DNA of 64,000 bases from contig NZ_WNKY01000011.1 in assembly GCF_009720825.1 (NCBI RefSeq), positions 101,444 to 165,443 of the forward strand, in the 5' to 3' direction. The notes beneath the pieces were generated by a model. The model was not told the DNA's origin and did not search any database. It saw only the letters and a program-made list of their open reading frames with translations. The stretch's first letter is position 1. Each line of letters begins with the position of its first letter. Position numbers and translations under genes: made by a program. Below are positions 38,217 through 46,760 of the stretch, piece by piece. Origin of the DNA: Duganella radicis. GTDB taxonomy: Bacteria; Pseudomonadota; Gammaproteobacteria; Burkholderiales; Burkholderiaceae_D.

Positions 38217-41111
38217 ATGACCCGCACCAGCCTGACCCAACTCGAAGCGCGCGACGCCTTCATCGCCCGTCACATCGGCCCAGACGCCAACGAACAGCAG
38301 GAAATGCTGTCGGTCCTCGGCTACGCCTCGCGCGCCGCCCTGATAGACGCGATCGTCCCGGCCAACATCCGCAACCAGGCCGCCCTGCCGCTGGGCGCCT
38401 ACACCCAGCCGATGCCGGAAAACGAAGCGCTGAACAAGCTGAAAAAAATCGCGTCGAAAAACAAGGTGCTCAAGTCGCTGATCGGCCAGGGCTACTACAA
38501 CACGCTGACGCCCAACGTCATCCTGCGCAACATCTTTGAAAACCCGGCTTGGTACACCGCCTACACCCCATACCAGCCTGAGATCTCGCAAGGCCGCCTG
38601 GAAGCCATCCTGAACTTCCAGCAAACCATCACCGACCTGACCGGCATGGGCATCGCCAACGCGTCCATGCTGGACGAAGGCACCGCCGCCGCCGAGGCCA
38701 TGACGCTGATCCAGCGCGTGAGCAAATCGAAATCCAACGTGTTCTACGTGGCCGACGACGTGCTGCCGCAAACGCTGGAAGTGGTGCAGACCCGCGCCAA
38801 GCCGCTCGACATCACCGTGAAAGTATTCCACCCGGCCGAACTGGCCGGCATCGGCGAATGCTTCGGCGTGCTGCTGCAATACCCGGGTGTGAACGGCAAC
38901 GTGCGCGATTACAAAGCCGACGTCGAAGCCATCAAAGCCAAAGGCGCGATGGTGGTCGCCGCCGCCGACCTGCTGGCGCTGACCATGCTGACGCCACCGG
39001 GCGAATGGGGCGCCGACGTGGCCGTTGGTAACTCGCAGCGCTTTGGCGTACCGCTGGGCTTTGGCGGCCCGCACGCCGGCTACATGGCCACCCGCGATGA
39101 ATTCAAGCGCTCGATGCCGGGCCGCCTGGTGGGCGTGACCATCGACGCGCAAGGCAACAAGGCCTACCGCCTGGCCCTGCAAACCCGCGAGCAGCACATC
39201 CGCCGCGAAAAAGCCACCTCCAACATCTGCACCGCGCAAGTGCTGCTGGCAGTGATGGCGTCGATGTACGCCGTCTACCACGGCCCGCAAGGCCTGCTGC
39301 AAATCGCCAAGCGCGTGCACCGCCTGACCGGCGTGCTGGCTTCGAACCTGAAGACCCTGGGCTACACCATCACCAACGACAGCTGGTTCGACACCCTGAC
39401 CGTGCAGGTCAAGAACGCCGAACAGCTGCACGCATCGGCGCATTCGCACGGCGTCAACCTGCGCGTGATCGACGCCACCCACGTCGGCGTATCGCTGGAC
39501 GAAACCACCACCCGCGAAGACATCGCCCTGCTGTGGACCGTGTTCTCGCATCCGGTGGGCGGCCCTGCCCACGGCCCGGACTTCGACAGCGTGGAAGCCG
39601 CCGTCGAGCGTTCGTTCCCGGAATCGCTGGCGCGTAGCTCGGCCTACCTGTCGCACCCGGTGTTCAACCGCTATCACTCGGAAACCGAGATGCTGCGCTA
39701 CCTGCGTTCGCTGGCCGACAAGGATCTGGCGCTGGATCGCACCATGATCCCGCTGGGCTCCTGCACCATGAAGCTGAACGCCACCAGCGAAATGATCCCG
39801 GTGACCTGGCCGGAATTCTCCACCATCCACCCGTTCGCGCCGGAAGCGCAAACCGTGGGCTACCGCGAGATGATCGCCTCGCTGGAAGAAATGCTGTGCG
39901 CGGTGACCGGCTACGCCGCCGTCTCGCTGCAACCCAACGCCGGCTCGCAGGGCGAATACGCCGGCCTGCTGGTGATCCAGGCCTACCACCAGTCGCGTGG
40001 CGAAGGCCACCGCAACATCTGCCTGATTCCATCGTCGGCGCACGGCACCAACCCGGCATCGGCATCGATGGTCGGCATGCAAGTGGTGGTGACCGCCTGC
40101 GACGCCAACGGCAACGTCGACCTGGCCGACCTGAAAGCGAAAGCCGAACAGCACTCGAAGAACCTGGCCTGCGTCATGGTCACCTACCCTTCGACCCACG
40201 GCGTGTTCGAAGAAGGCATCCGCGAACTGTGCGACATCGTGCATAGCCACGGCGGCCAAGTGTACGTCGACGGCGCCAACATGAACGCACTGGTGGGCGT
40301 GGCCGCACCGGGCGCGTTCGGCGGCGACGTCTCGCACCTGAACCTGCACAAAACCTTCTGCATCCCGCACGGCGGTGGCGGCCCGGGCGTCGGACCTATC
40401 GGCGTCGGCGCGCACCTGGCCAAATTCCTGCCTAACCAGCGTTCGAACGGCTACATCCGCGACAACGCCGGCATCGGTTCCGTGTCGGCCGCGCCGTATG
40501 GCTCGGCGTCGATCCTGCCGATTTCGTGGATGTACATCGCCATGATGGGCGCGGAAGGCCTGACCGCCGCGACCGAAACCGCGATCCTGAACGCCAACTA
40601 CATCGCCCGCCGCCTGGCGCCGCACTTCCCCGTGCTGTACTCGGGCCACGACGGCCTGGTGGCGCACGAATGCATCATCGACCTGCGTCCGCTGCAAGAC
40701 GCCACCGGCATCTCCAACGAAGACGTGGCCAAGCGCCTGATGGACTTCGGCTTCCACGCGCCGACCATGTCGTTCCCGGTACCGGGCACACTGATGATCG
40801 AGCCGACCGAATCGGAATCGAAAGCCGAGATGGACCGCTTCATCGACGCCATGATCGCGATTCGCGGCGAAATCGCCAAAGTGGAAAGCGGCGAATTCGA
40901 CAAGCTGAACAACCCGCTGAAATTCGCCCCGCACACCGCCGAAGTGCTGACGGCCGACGTGTGGGACCGCAAATACTCGCGTGAAGTGGCAGCGTATCCG
41001 GTGCCATCGCTGCGCAAGCAGAAATACTGGCCACCGGTCGGCCGCGCCGACAACGTCTACGGCGACCGCAACCTGTTCTGTGGCTGCGCCCCGATCAGCG
41101 ACTACGAATAA
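38217..41111 (+). CDS. gcvP: glycine decarboxylase (P protein)
   Basis: The protein has 964 residues, the single-chain form. The PLP-binding Lys is in [18 protein letters not shown], preceded by the Gly-rich segments expected. It decarboxylates glycine and passes the aminomethyl group to GcvH. The start has no clear ribosome binding site. The last 221 bp of the gene have a decayed second copy from 41421. The end is followed by a strong terminator. Confidence 0.96.
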   Translation: MTRTSLTQLEARDAFIARHIGPDANEQQEMLSVLGYASRAALIDAIVPANIRNQAALPLGAYTQPMPENEALNKLKKIASKNKVLKSLIGQGYYNTLTPNVILRNIFENPAWYTAYTPYQPEISQGRLEAILNFQQTITDLTGMGIANASMLDEGTAAAEAMTLIQRVSKSKSNVFYVADDVLPQTLEVVQTRAKPLDITVKVFHPAELAGIGECFGVLLQYPGVNGNVRDYKADVEAIKAKGAMVVAAADLLALTMLTPPGEWGADVAVGNSQRFGVPLGFGGPHAGYMATRDEFKRSMPGRLVGVTIDAQGNKAYRLALQTREQHIRREKATSNICTAQVLLAVMASMYAVYHGPQGLLQIAKRVHRLTGVLASNLKTLGYTITNDSWFDTLTVQVKNAEQLHASAHSHGVNLRVIDATHVGVSLDETTTREDIALLWTVFSHPVGGPAHGPDFDSVEAAVERSFPESLARSSAYLSHPVFNRYHSETEMLRYLRSLADKDLALDRTMIPLGSCTMKLNATSEMIPVTWPEFSTIHPFAPEAQTVGYREMIASLEEMLCAVTGYAAVSLQPNAGSQGEYAGLLVIQAYHQSRGEGHRNICLIPSSAHGTNPASASMVGMQVVVTACDANGNVDLADLKAKAEQHSKNLACVMVTYPSTHGVFEEGIRELCDIVHSHGGQVYVDGANMNALVGVAAPGAFGGDVSHLNLHKTFCIPHGGGGPGVGPIGVGAHLAKFLPNQRSNGYIRDNAGIGSVSAAPYGSASILPISWMYIAMMGAEGLTAATETAILNANYIARRLAPHFPVLYSGHDGLVAHECIIDLRPLQDATGISNEDVAKRLMDFGFHAPTMSFPVPGTLMIEPTESESKAEMDRFIDAMIAIRGEIAKVESGEFDKLNNPLKFAPHTAEVLTADVWDRKYSREVAAYPVPSLRKQKYWPPVGRADNVYGDRNLFCGCAPISDYE

Positions 41112-41129
41112 GCTCCCTGAGCTAACCCC

Positions 41130-41158
41130 AAGCCCGGCCTAGTGTCGGGCTTTTTTTT
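41130..41158 (+). terminator. intrinsic terminator of gcvP
   Basis: AAGCCCG (41130-41136) pairs with CGGGCTT (41146-41152), extended by a G-T and a C-G pair, and is followed by eight T residues (41151-41158). Confidence 0.85.
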
Positions 41159-41402
41159 CGCCCCGCACTTGATAAAACGACAAATGCGACCATGTAGACG
41201 GCTCTGCCATCACCGGACAAAACCCATGCTCGCACCGAAGCCGCCACGTTCCGTACACGACAGCAAACCTGTCGCCGTCCAAATCGTAAAGCAACACCAA
41301 TCCGGCGCCGTCGACAAACACGTCCTCATTGTGGACACAAAAAAAACGAAGCCGACGCCAAATCAGACCAAGCGACGAGATTAAGCTGTCGCAATATGGC
41401 AT
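41139..41402 (-). CDS. possible small hypothetical protein or gene remnant, 87 residues
   Basis: From ATG 41402 (GGGAACGAA upstream) the frame gives 87 residues beginning MPYCDSLISSLGLIWRR, with a protein-like middle (VFVDGAGLVLLYDLDGDRF). The end runs into the gcvP terminator, so its last residues (EKKARH) come from the terminator T-run. It lies between the two copies of the gcvP 3' end and may be left over from inserted DNA. I do not recognise a family, and a chance frame is possible. Confidence 0.3.
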   Translation of the reverse strand: MPYCDSLISSLGLIWRRLRFFCVHNEDVFVDGAGLVLLYDLDGDRFAVVYGTWRLRCEHGFCPVMAEPSTWSHLSFYQVRGEKKARH

Positions 41403-41420
41403 TTCGTTCCCATGCAGACA

Positions 41421-41636
41421 GCGAGTTCGACAAGCTGAACAACTCGCTAAAATCCGCACTGCACACCGCCGAGGTGCTGAAGGCCGACGTGTAGGACCGC
41501 AAGCATTCGCGTGAAGTGGCGGCATACCCGGTACCATCGCTACGCAAGCAGAAATACTGGCCAGCCGGCCGTGCCGACACGTCTACAGCAACCGCAACCT
41601 CTGCTGCGACTGCGCTCCGATCAGCGACACGAATAA
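41421..41636 (+). pseudogene. decayed duplicate of the gcvP 3' end
   Basis: This segment aligns with the last 221 bp of gcvP (40891-41111), 530 bp apart on the same strand. Shared blocks include TTCGACAAGCTGAACAAC-like sequence, CACACCGCCGA and CAAGCAGAAATACTGGCC, and the final GAATAA. By eye about nine positions in ten agree. A Trp codon TGG is now TAG, and several small deletions (net 5 nt) break the frame. Similarity appears to continue weakly through the terminator (to about 41690). There is no intact product. Confidence 0.85.
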
Positions 41637-41749
41637 GCTAACTAAGCCACCTCAGGGTCGCTCCAGCGCCAAGCTTTTTTCGTCCCTTACCTCCGATGTG
41701 AAATTCGGCGTGTTTTTCAGACAAGCAAGATGTTACTCTTACACCCAAC

Positions 41750-41780
41750 GGCCGAACTCGGCCACTAGCGGACCTAAAGA
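41750..41780. repeat. degenerate intergenic repeat, copy A
   Basis: GGCCGA-AC-TCGGCC (41750-41763) is a perfect dyad followed by ACTAGCGGACCTAAAGAG. Related pieces occur at 42622 and 44548. The stretch 41637-41817 holds this repeat and no gene. Confidence 0.4.
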
Positions 41781-41817
41781 GTGGAGTCGCATAATTTCAT
41801 GAAACGTCGGAGATAAA

Positions 41818-42291
41818 ATGCCTGTCGGCTCGCGTCAATTTCCCTTGCTTATTTTGCTCTCGCTCGCATTGACATCGATACTATGTCCATCGATTGCGCT
41901 AGCGTGCAAAGATCGAATCTATCCCCCGACATTTCCAACCGTAGAGCTTCAAGCTTTTGAGCATGTATATGTGATTCGAGTGGACCAATTGATGTATGCT
42001 GCTTCGTCGGAAGATAGCCGATATTCCAAGCCTTTCAGCTTCGAAGGAAAAGTCGTTCGTGTAATTAAAGGAACGAAGGTTGCAGGCGACGCCATTCGCG
42101 CAGCCACCACCAGCGATGAAGAAGCTCATGCTCGCTGCCCAATTTCTTTGGAGTCTGGGAAGACATATTTGCTGATGCTCAATGGGAGCGGACTGACCTA
42201 CAGATTGCCACGCTACGGATCGCTTTACATCGCAACTGACAGACCGGAGTTTGGGCGCTATCTCGCTGACCTGACAAAGAAATCGCGATAG
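41818..42291 (+). CDS. secreted hypothetical protein
   Basis: The protein has 157 residues. A signal peptide (about 1-29) ends at ALA before a Cys. The mature part has FSFEGKVVRVIKGTKVAGD and RCPISLESGKTYLLMLNG, a pattern seen in small OB-fold, TIMP/NTR-like secreted domains; that likeness is only impression. Third codon positions are clearly less GC-rich than in the flanking core genes, which suggests transfer. No good ribosome binding site is seen. Confidence 0.65.
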   Translation: MPVGSRQFPLLILLSLALTSILCPSIALACKDRIYPPTFPTVELQAFEHVYVIRVDQLMYAASSEDSRYSKPFSFEGKVVRVIKGTKVAGDAIRAATTSDEEAHARCPISLESGKTYLLMLNGSGLTYRLPRYGSLYIATDRPEFGRYLADLTKKSR

Positions 42292-42366
42292 GTGCAGCTT
42301 GAAAGACTTGATTCGGCCAGAAGCGGAAGTTCACGATGTCGTTGCAGTGCAATTTAAGGCCACCCT

Positions 42367-42624
42367 ATGATTAGTAAAGAAACTGCCCCGGAGGCTTGGG
42401 CTACGCTCATGTACGAGCTGGAAGACGCTCAGGAGCACTTGACCTCGCTCATATCCAAGATGAATAGCGATACCGAATACGACGAGGTGAATCTACGTAT
42501 CGACCTTGGGCATGTGTTTTCACATCTGAATAGAGCTTGGAACCGGCGAGATGCTTCTGGTGACACAGATAAGGAAAATTGGCAGCGTGACAGTCAGTTT
42601 CCTACAGACTTAGAACCAACGTGA
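42367..42624 (+). CDS. small acidic hypothetical protein
   Basis: The protein has 85 residues, acidic and helical (PEAWATLMYELEDAQEHLTSLISKM), without signal or membrane segment. AAGG lies 8 nt before the ATG. Codon use is AT-richer, like its neighbours in this region. The stop is directly followed by repeat copy B, then a terminator-like hairpin. I do not recognise it; it looks like the small partner or immunity-type proteins common in accessory regions. Confidence 0.55.
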   Translation: MISKETAPEAWATLMYELEDAQEHLTSLISKMNSDTEYDEVNLRIDLGHVFSHLNRAWNRRDASGDTDKENWQRDSQFPTDLEPT

Positions 42625-42650
42625 CCGAGTTCGGCCATAACCGGCGGCTG
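42622..42650. repeat. degenerate intergenic repeat, copy B
   Basis: TGACCGAGTTCGGCCATAAC and then CGGCGGCT follow directly on the stop of the small acidic gene. CCGAGTTCGG is the reverse complement of the dyad core of copy A, and ACCGGCGGCT is exactly shared with copy C. Confidence 0.4.
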
Positions 42651-42694
42651 GGAAGATAAGAAAATCTTTACGTTTAAAATGGCAGAAGTTACGC

Positions 42695-42723
42695 ATAAGG
42701 CCCGCCAACCCTGCGGGCCTTAT
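42695..42723 (+). terminator. hairpin after the small acidic gene
   Basis: An 11-bp perfect stem (42695-42705 with 42713-42723), with ATAAGGCCCGC as the 5' arm and a 7-nt loop, is followed by a weak T-rich stretch. It probably ends transcription before the next operon. Confidence 0.6.
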
Positions 42724-42804
42724 TCATCTAAAATCGTACTTCGCTTGGCACACATGTGCCGCTAAATCCTGCCTTACCAGTGATAGAACTAAAGGGTGAA
42801 TAAT

Positions 42805-43770
42805 ATGGCGGTTGCAGACTACGAGTACACAGTTGAGCAGTGCGACGTCTCGCAGCAAAACCGTGGCCGACTTACTGCGTACCGCACGTTCCGACGTAAA
42901 TGCCTCGATTACATACGTGCCGATAGCAGAACTTCCGTAGCAACACAGATTCATAACCTTGCGTGGCACACGGCCGTCTTCAAGACGCTGAATGAGGCAA
43001 GACGCATTGAGCCTGAGCAAAAAGTGAACGCTGGGATGTGGAACTTGATATCTGCCGGGTACTTCACAATGGTCACTCTCGGCGTGCGTCGTCTTGTCGA
43101 CCATCACGCAAAGACAGACTCTATTTGGAACGTGCTAGAGCATCTTGAAAAGCATCCGGAGTTGCTAACGCGGGAGAACTACGTTTGTTACGACGGCGTG
43201 CCGTTCGACCACGCTAAAGCATTTTCAGCGTATGTCGCCATGCTGGAAGTGTCTGATGAAAGTGGCGACAGTGGAACTTGGTTGCCCGCCGGTGGCCCAG
43301 ATGCCTGGGACACATCGCAGTTGTTGCACAAGGCGTTCGACAGATTAGCCGGAGCACACGGCTTAAAAAAGCGGACGGATAAAATCCCAGCGGAGCTATT
43401 TGCAAAACTCAAGGACCAGCTTCGTGCACCTGCGATTGAGCGAGTGCGGACCCTTGCCGACCGCAGCATTGCACATGCGGAGAGAATAAGCCCGGACTCT
43501 CCTGTGCCTGTGACAACGTTTGATGATGTCGAAGAGGCGCTCAGAATAATAGTGCGGGTAACGAATTTTCTATCCGCGTCAGTCTTCTACGATGCGGCGT
43601 TTGGCAGCGTGGTACCGACACCTCAGTATGATGTACTCGCTAATCTAGACGCACCTTGGATATCGAGCGCCCTCATTCCGGACCTGCGTGACAAGTGGCG
43701 GGAAGTGTGTAACTCAATGAACACTTGGGCCGATGATATCGATGATGGCTTCCTGCTGGAGCTGAGCTAA
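42805..43770 (+). CDS. HEPN/AbiU2-like protein of unknown function
   Basis: The protein has 321 residues, soluble and largely helical. The segment MWNLISAGYFTMVTLGVRRL followed by VDHHAKTDS is in the style of AbiU2-type HEPN proteins. RVRTLADRSIAHAE near residue 220 has an Arg followed by His spaced as in HEPN RNase-like motifs, here R-x3-H, one short of the usual x4-6. The family call is tentative. ATG 42805 has AAAGGG 8 nt upstream. It is followed after 10 bp by a second gene and both have low GC. The pair may be a defence or toxin-antitoxin unit. Confidence 0.55.
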   Translation: MAVADYEYTVEQCDVSQQNRGRLTAYRTFRRKCLDYIRADSRTSVATQIHNLAWHTAVFKTLNEARRIEPEQKVNAGMWNLISAGYFTMVTLGVRRLVDHHAKTDSIWNVLEHLEKHPELLTRENYVCYDGVPFDHAKAFSAYVAMLEVSDESGDSGTWLPAGGPDAWDTSQLLHKAFDRLAGAHGLKKRTDKIPAELFAKLKDQLRAPAIERVRTLADRSIAHAERISPDSPVPVTTFDDVEEALRIIVRVTNFLSASVFYDAAFGSVVPTPQYDVLANLDAPWISSALIPDLRDKWREVCNSMNTWADDIDDGFLLELS

Positions 43771-43780
43771 TGGAGAAATA

Positions 43781-44533
43781 ATGGATGCGACGGTCTGGTA
43801 CTTACTAAAAATTTTCGATGACGAACGATGGGCAGATGCGTTCATGCGTGGCGAGTTGCGCCTAAACCGACTGCGGCACTTTAAGAAAATCGAGGAGAAG
43901 GAATACGCTGACGATGCCCGGCCAGATGAACATGAAGCCGCTTCGCATTGGTGGCAGCCCGACAAAGTGCGACTTAAGCTAAATATTCATGGTGTCGGCG
44001 AGCTTGATATAACCGACGACCTTGCGGGACCCGTAATCACCTCGTATTCGCACCATGAAAATCTCCATGTGTTTTGTCTGTACGCTATTCGCACGTTTGG
44101 AATCTCAATACAAGGTGAGACATTTTCGATAAGCGAGGAAGACGCCGACCGAGTTCGCGAGCAGTTATTCGTCAGCGAGAAAGTTGCAAAGTTTGGCAGA
44201 CACGGCGTGCTGATTGACGCTGCGACGTTTATAGAAAAAATGAAGACGGCATTGAGGACCCGTGGTGTTGGATTCGCGAGCAACCTAGTCGAGTATTACG
44301 ACGACGAAACGTTTAATGGCGAAATCAAAGTGGACCGCATACCGTTTTCAAAGCGTAAGAGGTTTAGCTTTCAGAACGAGTACAGATTTGTCGTCAACAC
44401 TAAGACCGAAGGCGACGACCATCTTCAACTCGAACTTGGCGACATTTCAGAGATTTGCAGAAAAGTGGACCCACTCGAACTGAACGATTTGTTCAAATTT
44501 GAAAAAATCGAAATGCCCCTACCACTGAATTAA
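43781..44533 (+). CDS. unknown protein paired with the HEPN-like gene
   Basis: The protein has 250 residues, soluble, with no signal. Noticeable parts are WADAFMRGELRLNRLRHFKK near the N-terminus, an Asp/Glu-rich DARPDEHEAASHW segment, SNLVEYYDDETFNGE, and RFSFQNEYRFVV followed by ELGDISEI near the C-terminus. This order recalls a widespread set of unnamed bacterial proteins and, loosely, DUF2971; I cannot assign a catalytic activity. GGAG lies 5 nt before the start, and the gene is 10 bp after the HEPN-like gene, so they form an operon. Confidence 0.55.
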   Translation: MDATVWYLLKIFDDERWADAFMRGELRLNRLRHFKKIEEKEYADDARPDEHEAASHWWQPDKVRLKLNIHGVGELDITDDLAGPVITSYSHHENLHVFCLYAIRTFGISIQGETFSISEEDADRVREQLFVSEKVAKFGRHGVLIDAATFIEKMKTALRTRGVGFASNLVEYYDDETFNGEIKVDRIPFSKRKRFSFQNEYRFVVNTKTEGDDHLQLELGDISEICRKVDPLELNDLFKFEKIEMPLPLN

Positions 44534-44547
44534 AAAATGACTCTTGG

Positions 44548-44585
44548 CGACCGGCGGCTTAGGGGCGATAACGGCCTAAAGAAAC
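44548..44585. repeat. degenerate intergenic repeat, copy C
   Basis: GACCGGCGGCTTAGGGGCG then ATAACGGCCTAAAGAAAC begins shortly after the stop of the 250-residue protein. ACCGGCGGCT matches copy B and CCTAAAGA matches copy A. The rest of 44534-44657 holds nothing further except the 3' trace of the fic remnant. Confidence 0.4.
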
Positions 44586-44635
44586 TTACAATTTCAGCAT
44601 TGAATACGTGATAGCAAACGCCAGTTACTCTGCCA

Positions 44636-44668
44636 GGGATCGTGACGTTCGCCATACTTATCGGGCAT
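44636..44668 (-). pseudogene. fic: fic toxin remnant, N-terminal 11 codons
   Basis: From ATG 44668 the frame reads MPDKYGERHDP, which matches the conserved start of Fic proteins of the YhfG-partnered class (E. coli MSDKFGEGRDP). The ATG overlaps the end of the yhfG-like frame, as in intact modules. After the eleventh codon the similarity stops, and a stop codon follows 13 codons later, so the FIC motif and everything else are gone. Confidence 0.7.
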
Positions 44669-44835
44669 ATTTTTGCTTGAGCAGTGCCAGAGTGCTCAAA
44701 GTCCCCTCCTCTGGGACGCTTAAGCCCCCTAGCTTCAGGCTGGCGACGTAGTTCTCGTTCCGCAGCCGGAGAATGGCCTGCCGCTTCACTTCATCTGTGG
44801 CGGCCGGGCATTACTCGCTTTTTTTGCTTATGCAT
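44658..44835 (-). pseudogene. yhfG: yhfG-like antitoxin with frameshift
   Basis: CAGGAG lies 6 nt before ATG 44835, and the first codons read MHKQKKRV. One frame change near 44800 (the CCCGGCCGCC stretch) then gives a frame ending RLRNENYVASLKLGGLSVP...LKQKYAR at 44658. This matches the YhfG Fic-antitoxin pattern (E. coli LQRNRNFQASRRLEGVEMP). Total length is 178 bp, not a multiple of three. It could be a pseudogene or a sequencing error; the missing fic next to it favours decay. Confidence 0.7.
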
Positions 44836-44922
44836 TGCTCGCTCCTGAGTTTTCTATCCGGCCGTCTCATTTTGCGCCGCAAAACGTCGACGGCCTTCAG
44901 GTGCTGGCTGGCCAGTAGCGAT

Positions 44923-45993
44923 TTATAAAGCTGTTTCCAGCTCGGCGAGTTTTTTCTCAAGGATCGACCGTTCCTCGGGATAATTGATCGTTGGTAGCAG
45001 TTGACGCAGGGCTAATGCGTTTGCTTTGGTCAGGGCTTTGTCGGCGGCGATGGCGATATCGGGTTTGACGCCGCTACCTTCCCAATCGCCTTTTGTGATC
45101 GGGTTGATTGAGCGCCCCACCGGGATGACGGCGATGAGGTTCGGATTGATGCGGAACGGCTGGATCGGGTGCGCGCCGCCGCCGGTGGTTTCCCCCACTA
45201 CGGTGATGCGTTTGATCGCCTGGAGGTTGTACGTGAAGTCTTCGGCTGCGGAGAATGTTCCGCCGCTGGTCAACACGTAGACCGGCTTGTCCGCGCCAAA
45301 GTGCGCTCCCGGAACGGCGGGATCGCTCCAGAAGGAGTTGGTTTCATTATCCGCACGGTAGTAGATGTCCGAGAGATGGATCTTTTTATCGCCAAGCAGG
45401 TAGCTTGCCACATGCGCGACCATGCGCGGGTCGCCGCCATGGTTGTCGCGCAGATCGATGATCATCGCGCTGCCATTGGCTGCCAGGTTCATGGCGGCTG
45501 TCGCAGCGGCCCCGGCGACACTCGCTTCAAAGAAGCCGTTGAACTTGAGGTACATGATATTTCCCGGCAGGCGCTCCACTTTTTCAAACGAGAAGTTGAG
45601 GTATTTCCCCACTTCGGTCATGTGCTGCCGGACCTCGGGCGGCAGGCCTTGGCTCGCTGAGGGACGCGGCCGATCAGGTTGCGCGTTCGGGACGTGGCGG
45701 ATGCTCAGGTGCTTGTCCGGATGGGCGGCCTGGATATGGGCCGTCAGCAAGTCGGCAAATTCCGCATCCGTCGCCACCTTTTCGTAGTCCCCCTTGAGCA
45801 GATGATCGCGGACGGCGGCGGCCATTTTGTTGCCTTCTTCTGCGTAGATATATTTGCCGGACAGACGTTGGGCTAACAGGTCGATGGTGGCGGCCTTGTC
45901 TGCCGCGCTCAACGGCTCGGGTTGTTGTGCGTGGGCGGTGGTGACGGCGATGGCGCAGAGAGTCATGACTGCTGCGGAAAGGAATTGTCGCAT
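44923..45993 (-). CDS. secreted S41 family peptidase
   Basis: The protein has 356 residues. A signal peptide ends at TTAHA. A helical N-terminal region (about 25-110) precedes the tail-specific/C-terminal protease fold. LNFSFEKVERLPGNIMYLKF, IIDLRDNHGGDP and VYVLTSGGTFSAAEDFTYNL hold the usual S41 features, the last with the catalytic Ser. GETTGGGAH follows. There is no PDZ domain, as in the IRBP-like branch. It may degrade peptides in the periplasm. It is divergent from the ArsR-like operon, across a 176-bp gap. Confidence 0.85.
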   Translation of the reverse strand: MRQFLSAAVMTLCAIAVTTAHAQQPEPLSAADKAATIDLLAQRLSGKYIYAEEGNKMAAAVRDHLLKGDYEKVATDAEFADLLTAHIQAAHPDKHLSIRHVPNAQPDRPRPSASQGLPPEVRQHMTEVGKYLNFSFEKVERLPGNIMYLKFNGFFEASVAGAAATAAMNLAANGSAMIIDLRDNHGGDPRMVAHVASYLLGDKKIHLSDIYYRADNETNSFWSDPAVPGAHFGADKPVYVLTSGGTFSAAEDFTYNLQAIKRITVVGETTGGGAHPIQPFRINPNLIAVIPVGRSINPITKGDWEGSGVKPDIAIAADKALTKANALALRQLLPTINYPEERSILEKKLAELETAL

Positions 45994-46134
45994 GGGACTT
46001 GGGCTCCATAAAGATAAAGAGCCCTTAGCTTAGCCGTTGACTTGTTTTCAAGTTTGCGCATGCGACGAGCAAGCATTTTCCTGGAGTAAAAACACGCTTG
46101 GGAGAGATGGATACCGAAGGCCTCAAAAAAAGCT

Positions 46135-46163
46135 TTGACTTGCTGACACCTGTCAGATATTCT
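46135..46163 (+). promoter_or_regulatory. promoter and palindromic operator of the ArsR-like operon
   Basis: TTGACT (46135-46140), 17 nt, TATTCT (46158-46163). The spacer contains the perfect dyad CTGACA-CC-TGTCAG (46143-46156). Binding there would block RNA polymerase, so autorepression by the ArsR-like product is likely. The predicted start falls at or next to ATG 46170, implying a leaderless message. Confidence 0.65.
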
Positions 46164-46169
46164 TTACAC

Positions 46170-46496
46170 ATGAAATCAAAACATCTCACCGGTGACCAGC
46201 TACTGACCGCGCTTTCCGCGCTGTCGAATCCGCATCGTTTGCGGGTGGTGGCGGCGCTGGCGACGGGAGGACGGAATTACGTCAGCCAGCTGGCCCGTGA
46301 GTTGAATATCAGCCGCCCCCTGCTGCATCTGCATTTGCAGAAGCTGGAGGAAGCCGGTCTGGTCACCAGTCAGCTGGAGTTGTCCGATGACGGCAAGGCG
46401 CTGAATTATTTCGAGACCGCGCCTTTCGCCATCGACCTGACGCCGGCCACGATTGCCCAGGCAGTGCAAACCTTGACAAACAATCCTGAAAAATAG
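46170..46496 (+). CDS. ArsR-like winged-helix regulator
   Basis: The protein has 108 residues with a winged helix: LLTALSALSNPHRLRVVAAL, then YVSQLARELNISRPLLHLHLQKLEEAGLV and a wing with ELSDDGKALNYFE. It lacks the metal-binding Cys pairs of ArsR/SmtB. ATG 46170 has no ribosome binding site, fitting a leaderless transcript. It heads an operon with two small membrane proteins, which it probably controls. Confidence 0.85.
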   Translation: MKSKHLTGDQLLTALSALSNPHRLRVVAALATGGRNYVSQLARELNISRPLLHLHLQKLEEAGLVTSQLELSDDGKALNYFETAPFAIDLTPATIAQAVQTLTNNPEK

Positions 46497-46504
46497 AGGC
46501 ATAT

Positions 46505-46741
46505 ATGTCTGAACCGATTTACCTGCTGACTCTCTTCATGCCGCTGGCGACCATTGTGCTGGTGTTCGGCATGCGCTTCATCGTCGCCATCAAGAAGGCC
46601 AAGTTGCAGGCCGAGGGCGAAGAGGCTTATCGTCAGATCGCCGAGCGCGCTGTCGTCGCGCAGGAGCAAACCGCAGCGGCGCTGGCCGATCTGCAAACCC
46701 GCATCATCGTGATTGAGAAAGTTCTGAAACAAGTCGAATAA
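46505..46741 (+). CDS. small membrane protein, PspB-like layout
   Basis: The protein has 78 residues. An N-terminal membrane helix (about 5-30) is followed by a charged coiled coil (KKAKLQAEGEEAYRQIAERA ... LQTRIIVIEKVLKQVE). The size and layout are those of PspB of the phage-shock system, but I cannot claim homology. GAGG precedes the start, 8 bp after the regulator. Confidence 0.7.
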   Translation: MSEPIYLLTLFMPLATIVLVFGMRFIVAIKKAKLQAEGEEAYRQIAERAVVAQEQTAAALADLQTRIIVIEKVLKQVE

Positions 46742-46760
46742 ACTTTAAAGGAGCGTCACC

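Noticed and set aside
41637..44900. Integron gene-cassette array
   Set aside because: The repeats between genes lack the RYYYAAC/GTTRRRY core sites and imperfect symmetry of attC, and no integrase gene is present.
46098..46169. Longer N-terminus of the ArsR-like regulator
   Set aside because: It would include the promoter and operator. The winged-helix protein is complete from 46170.
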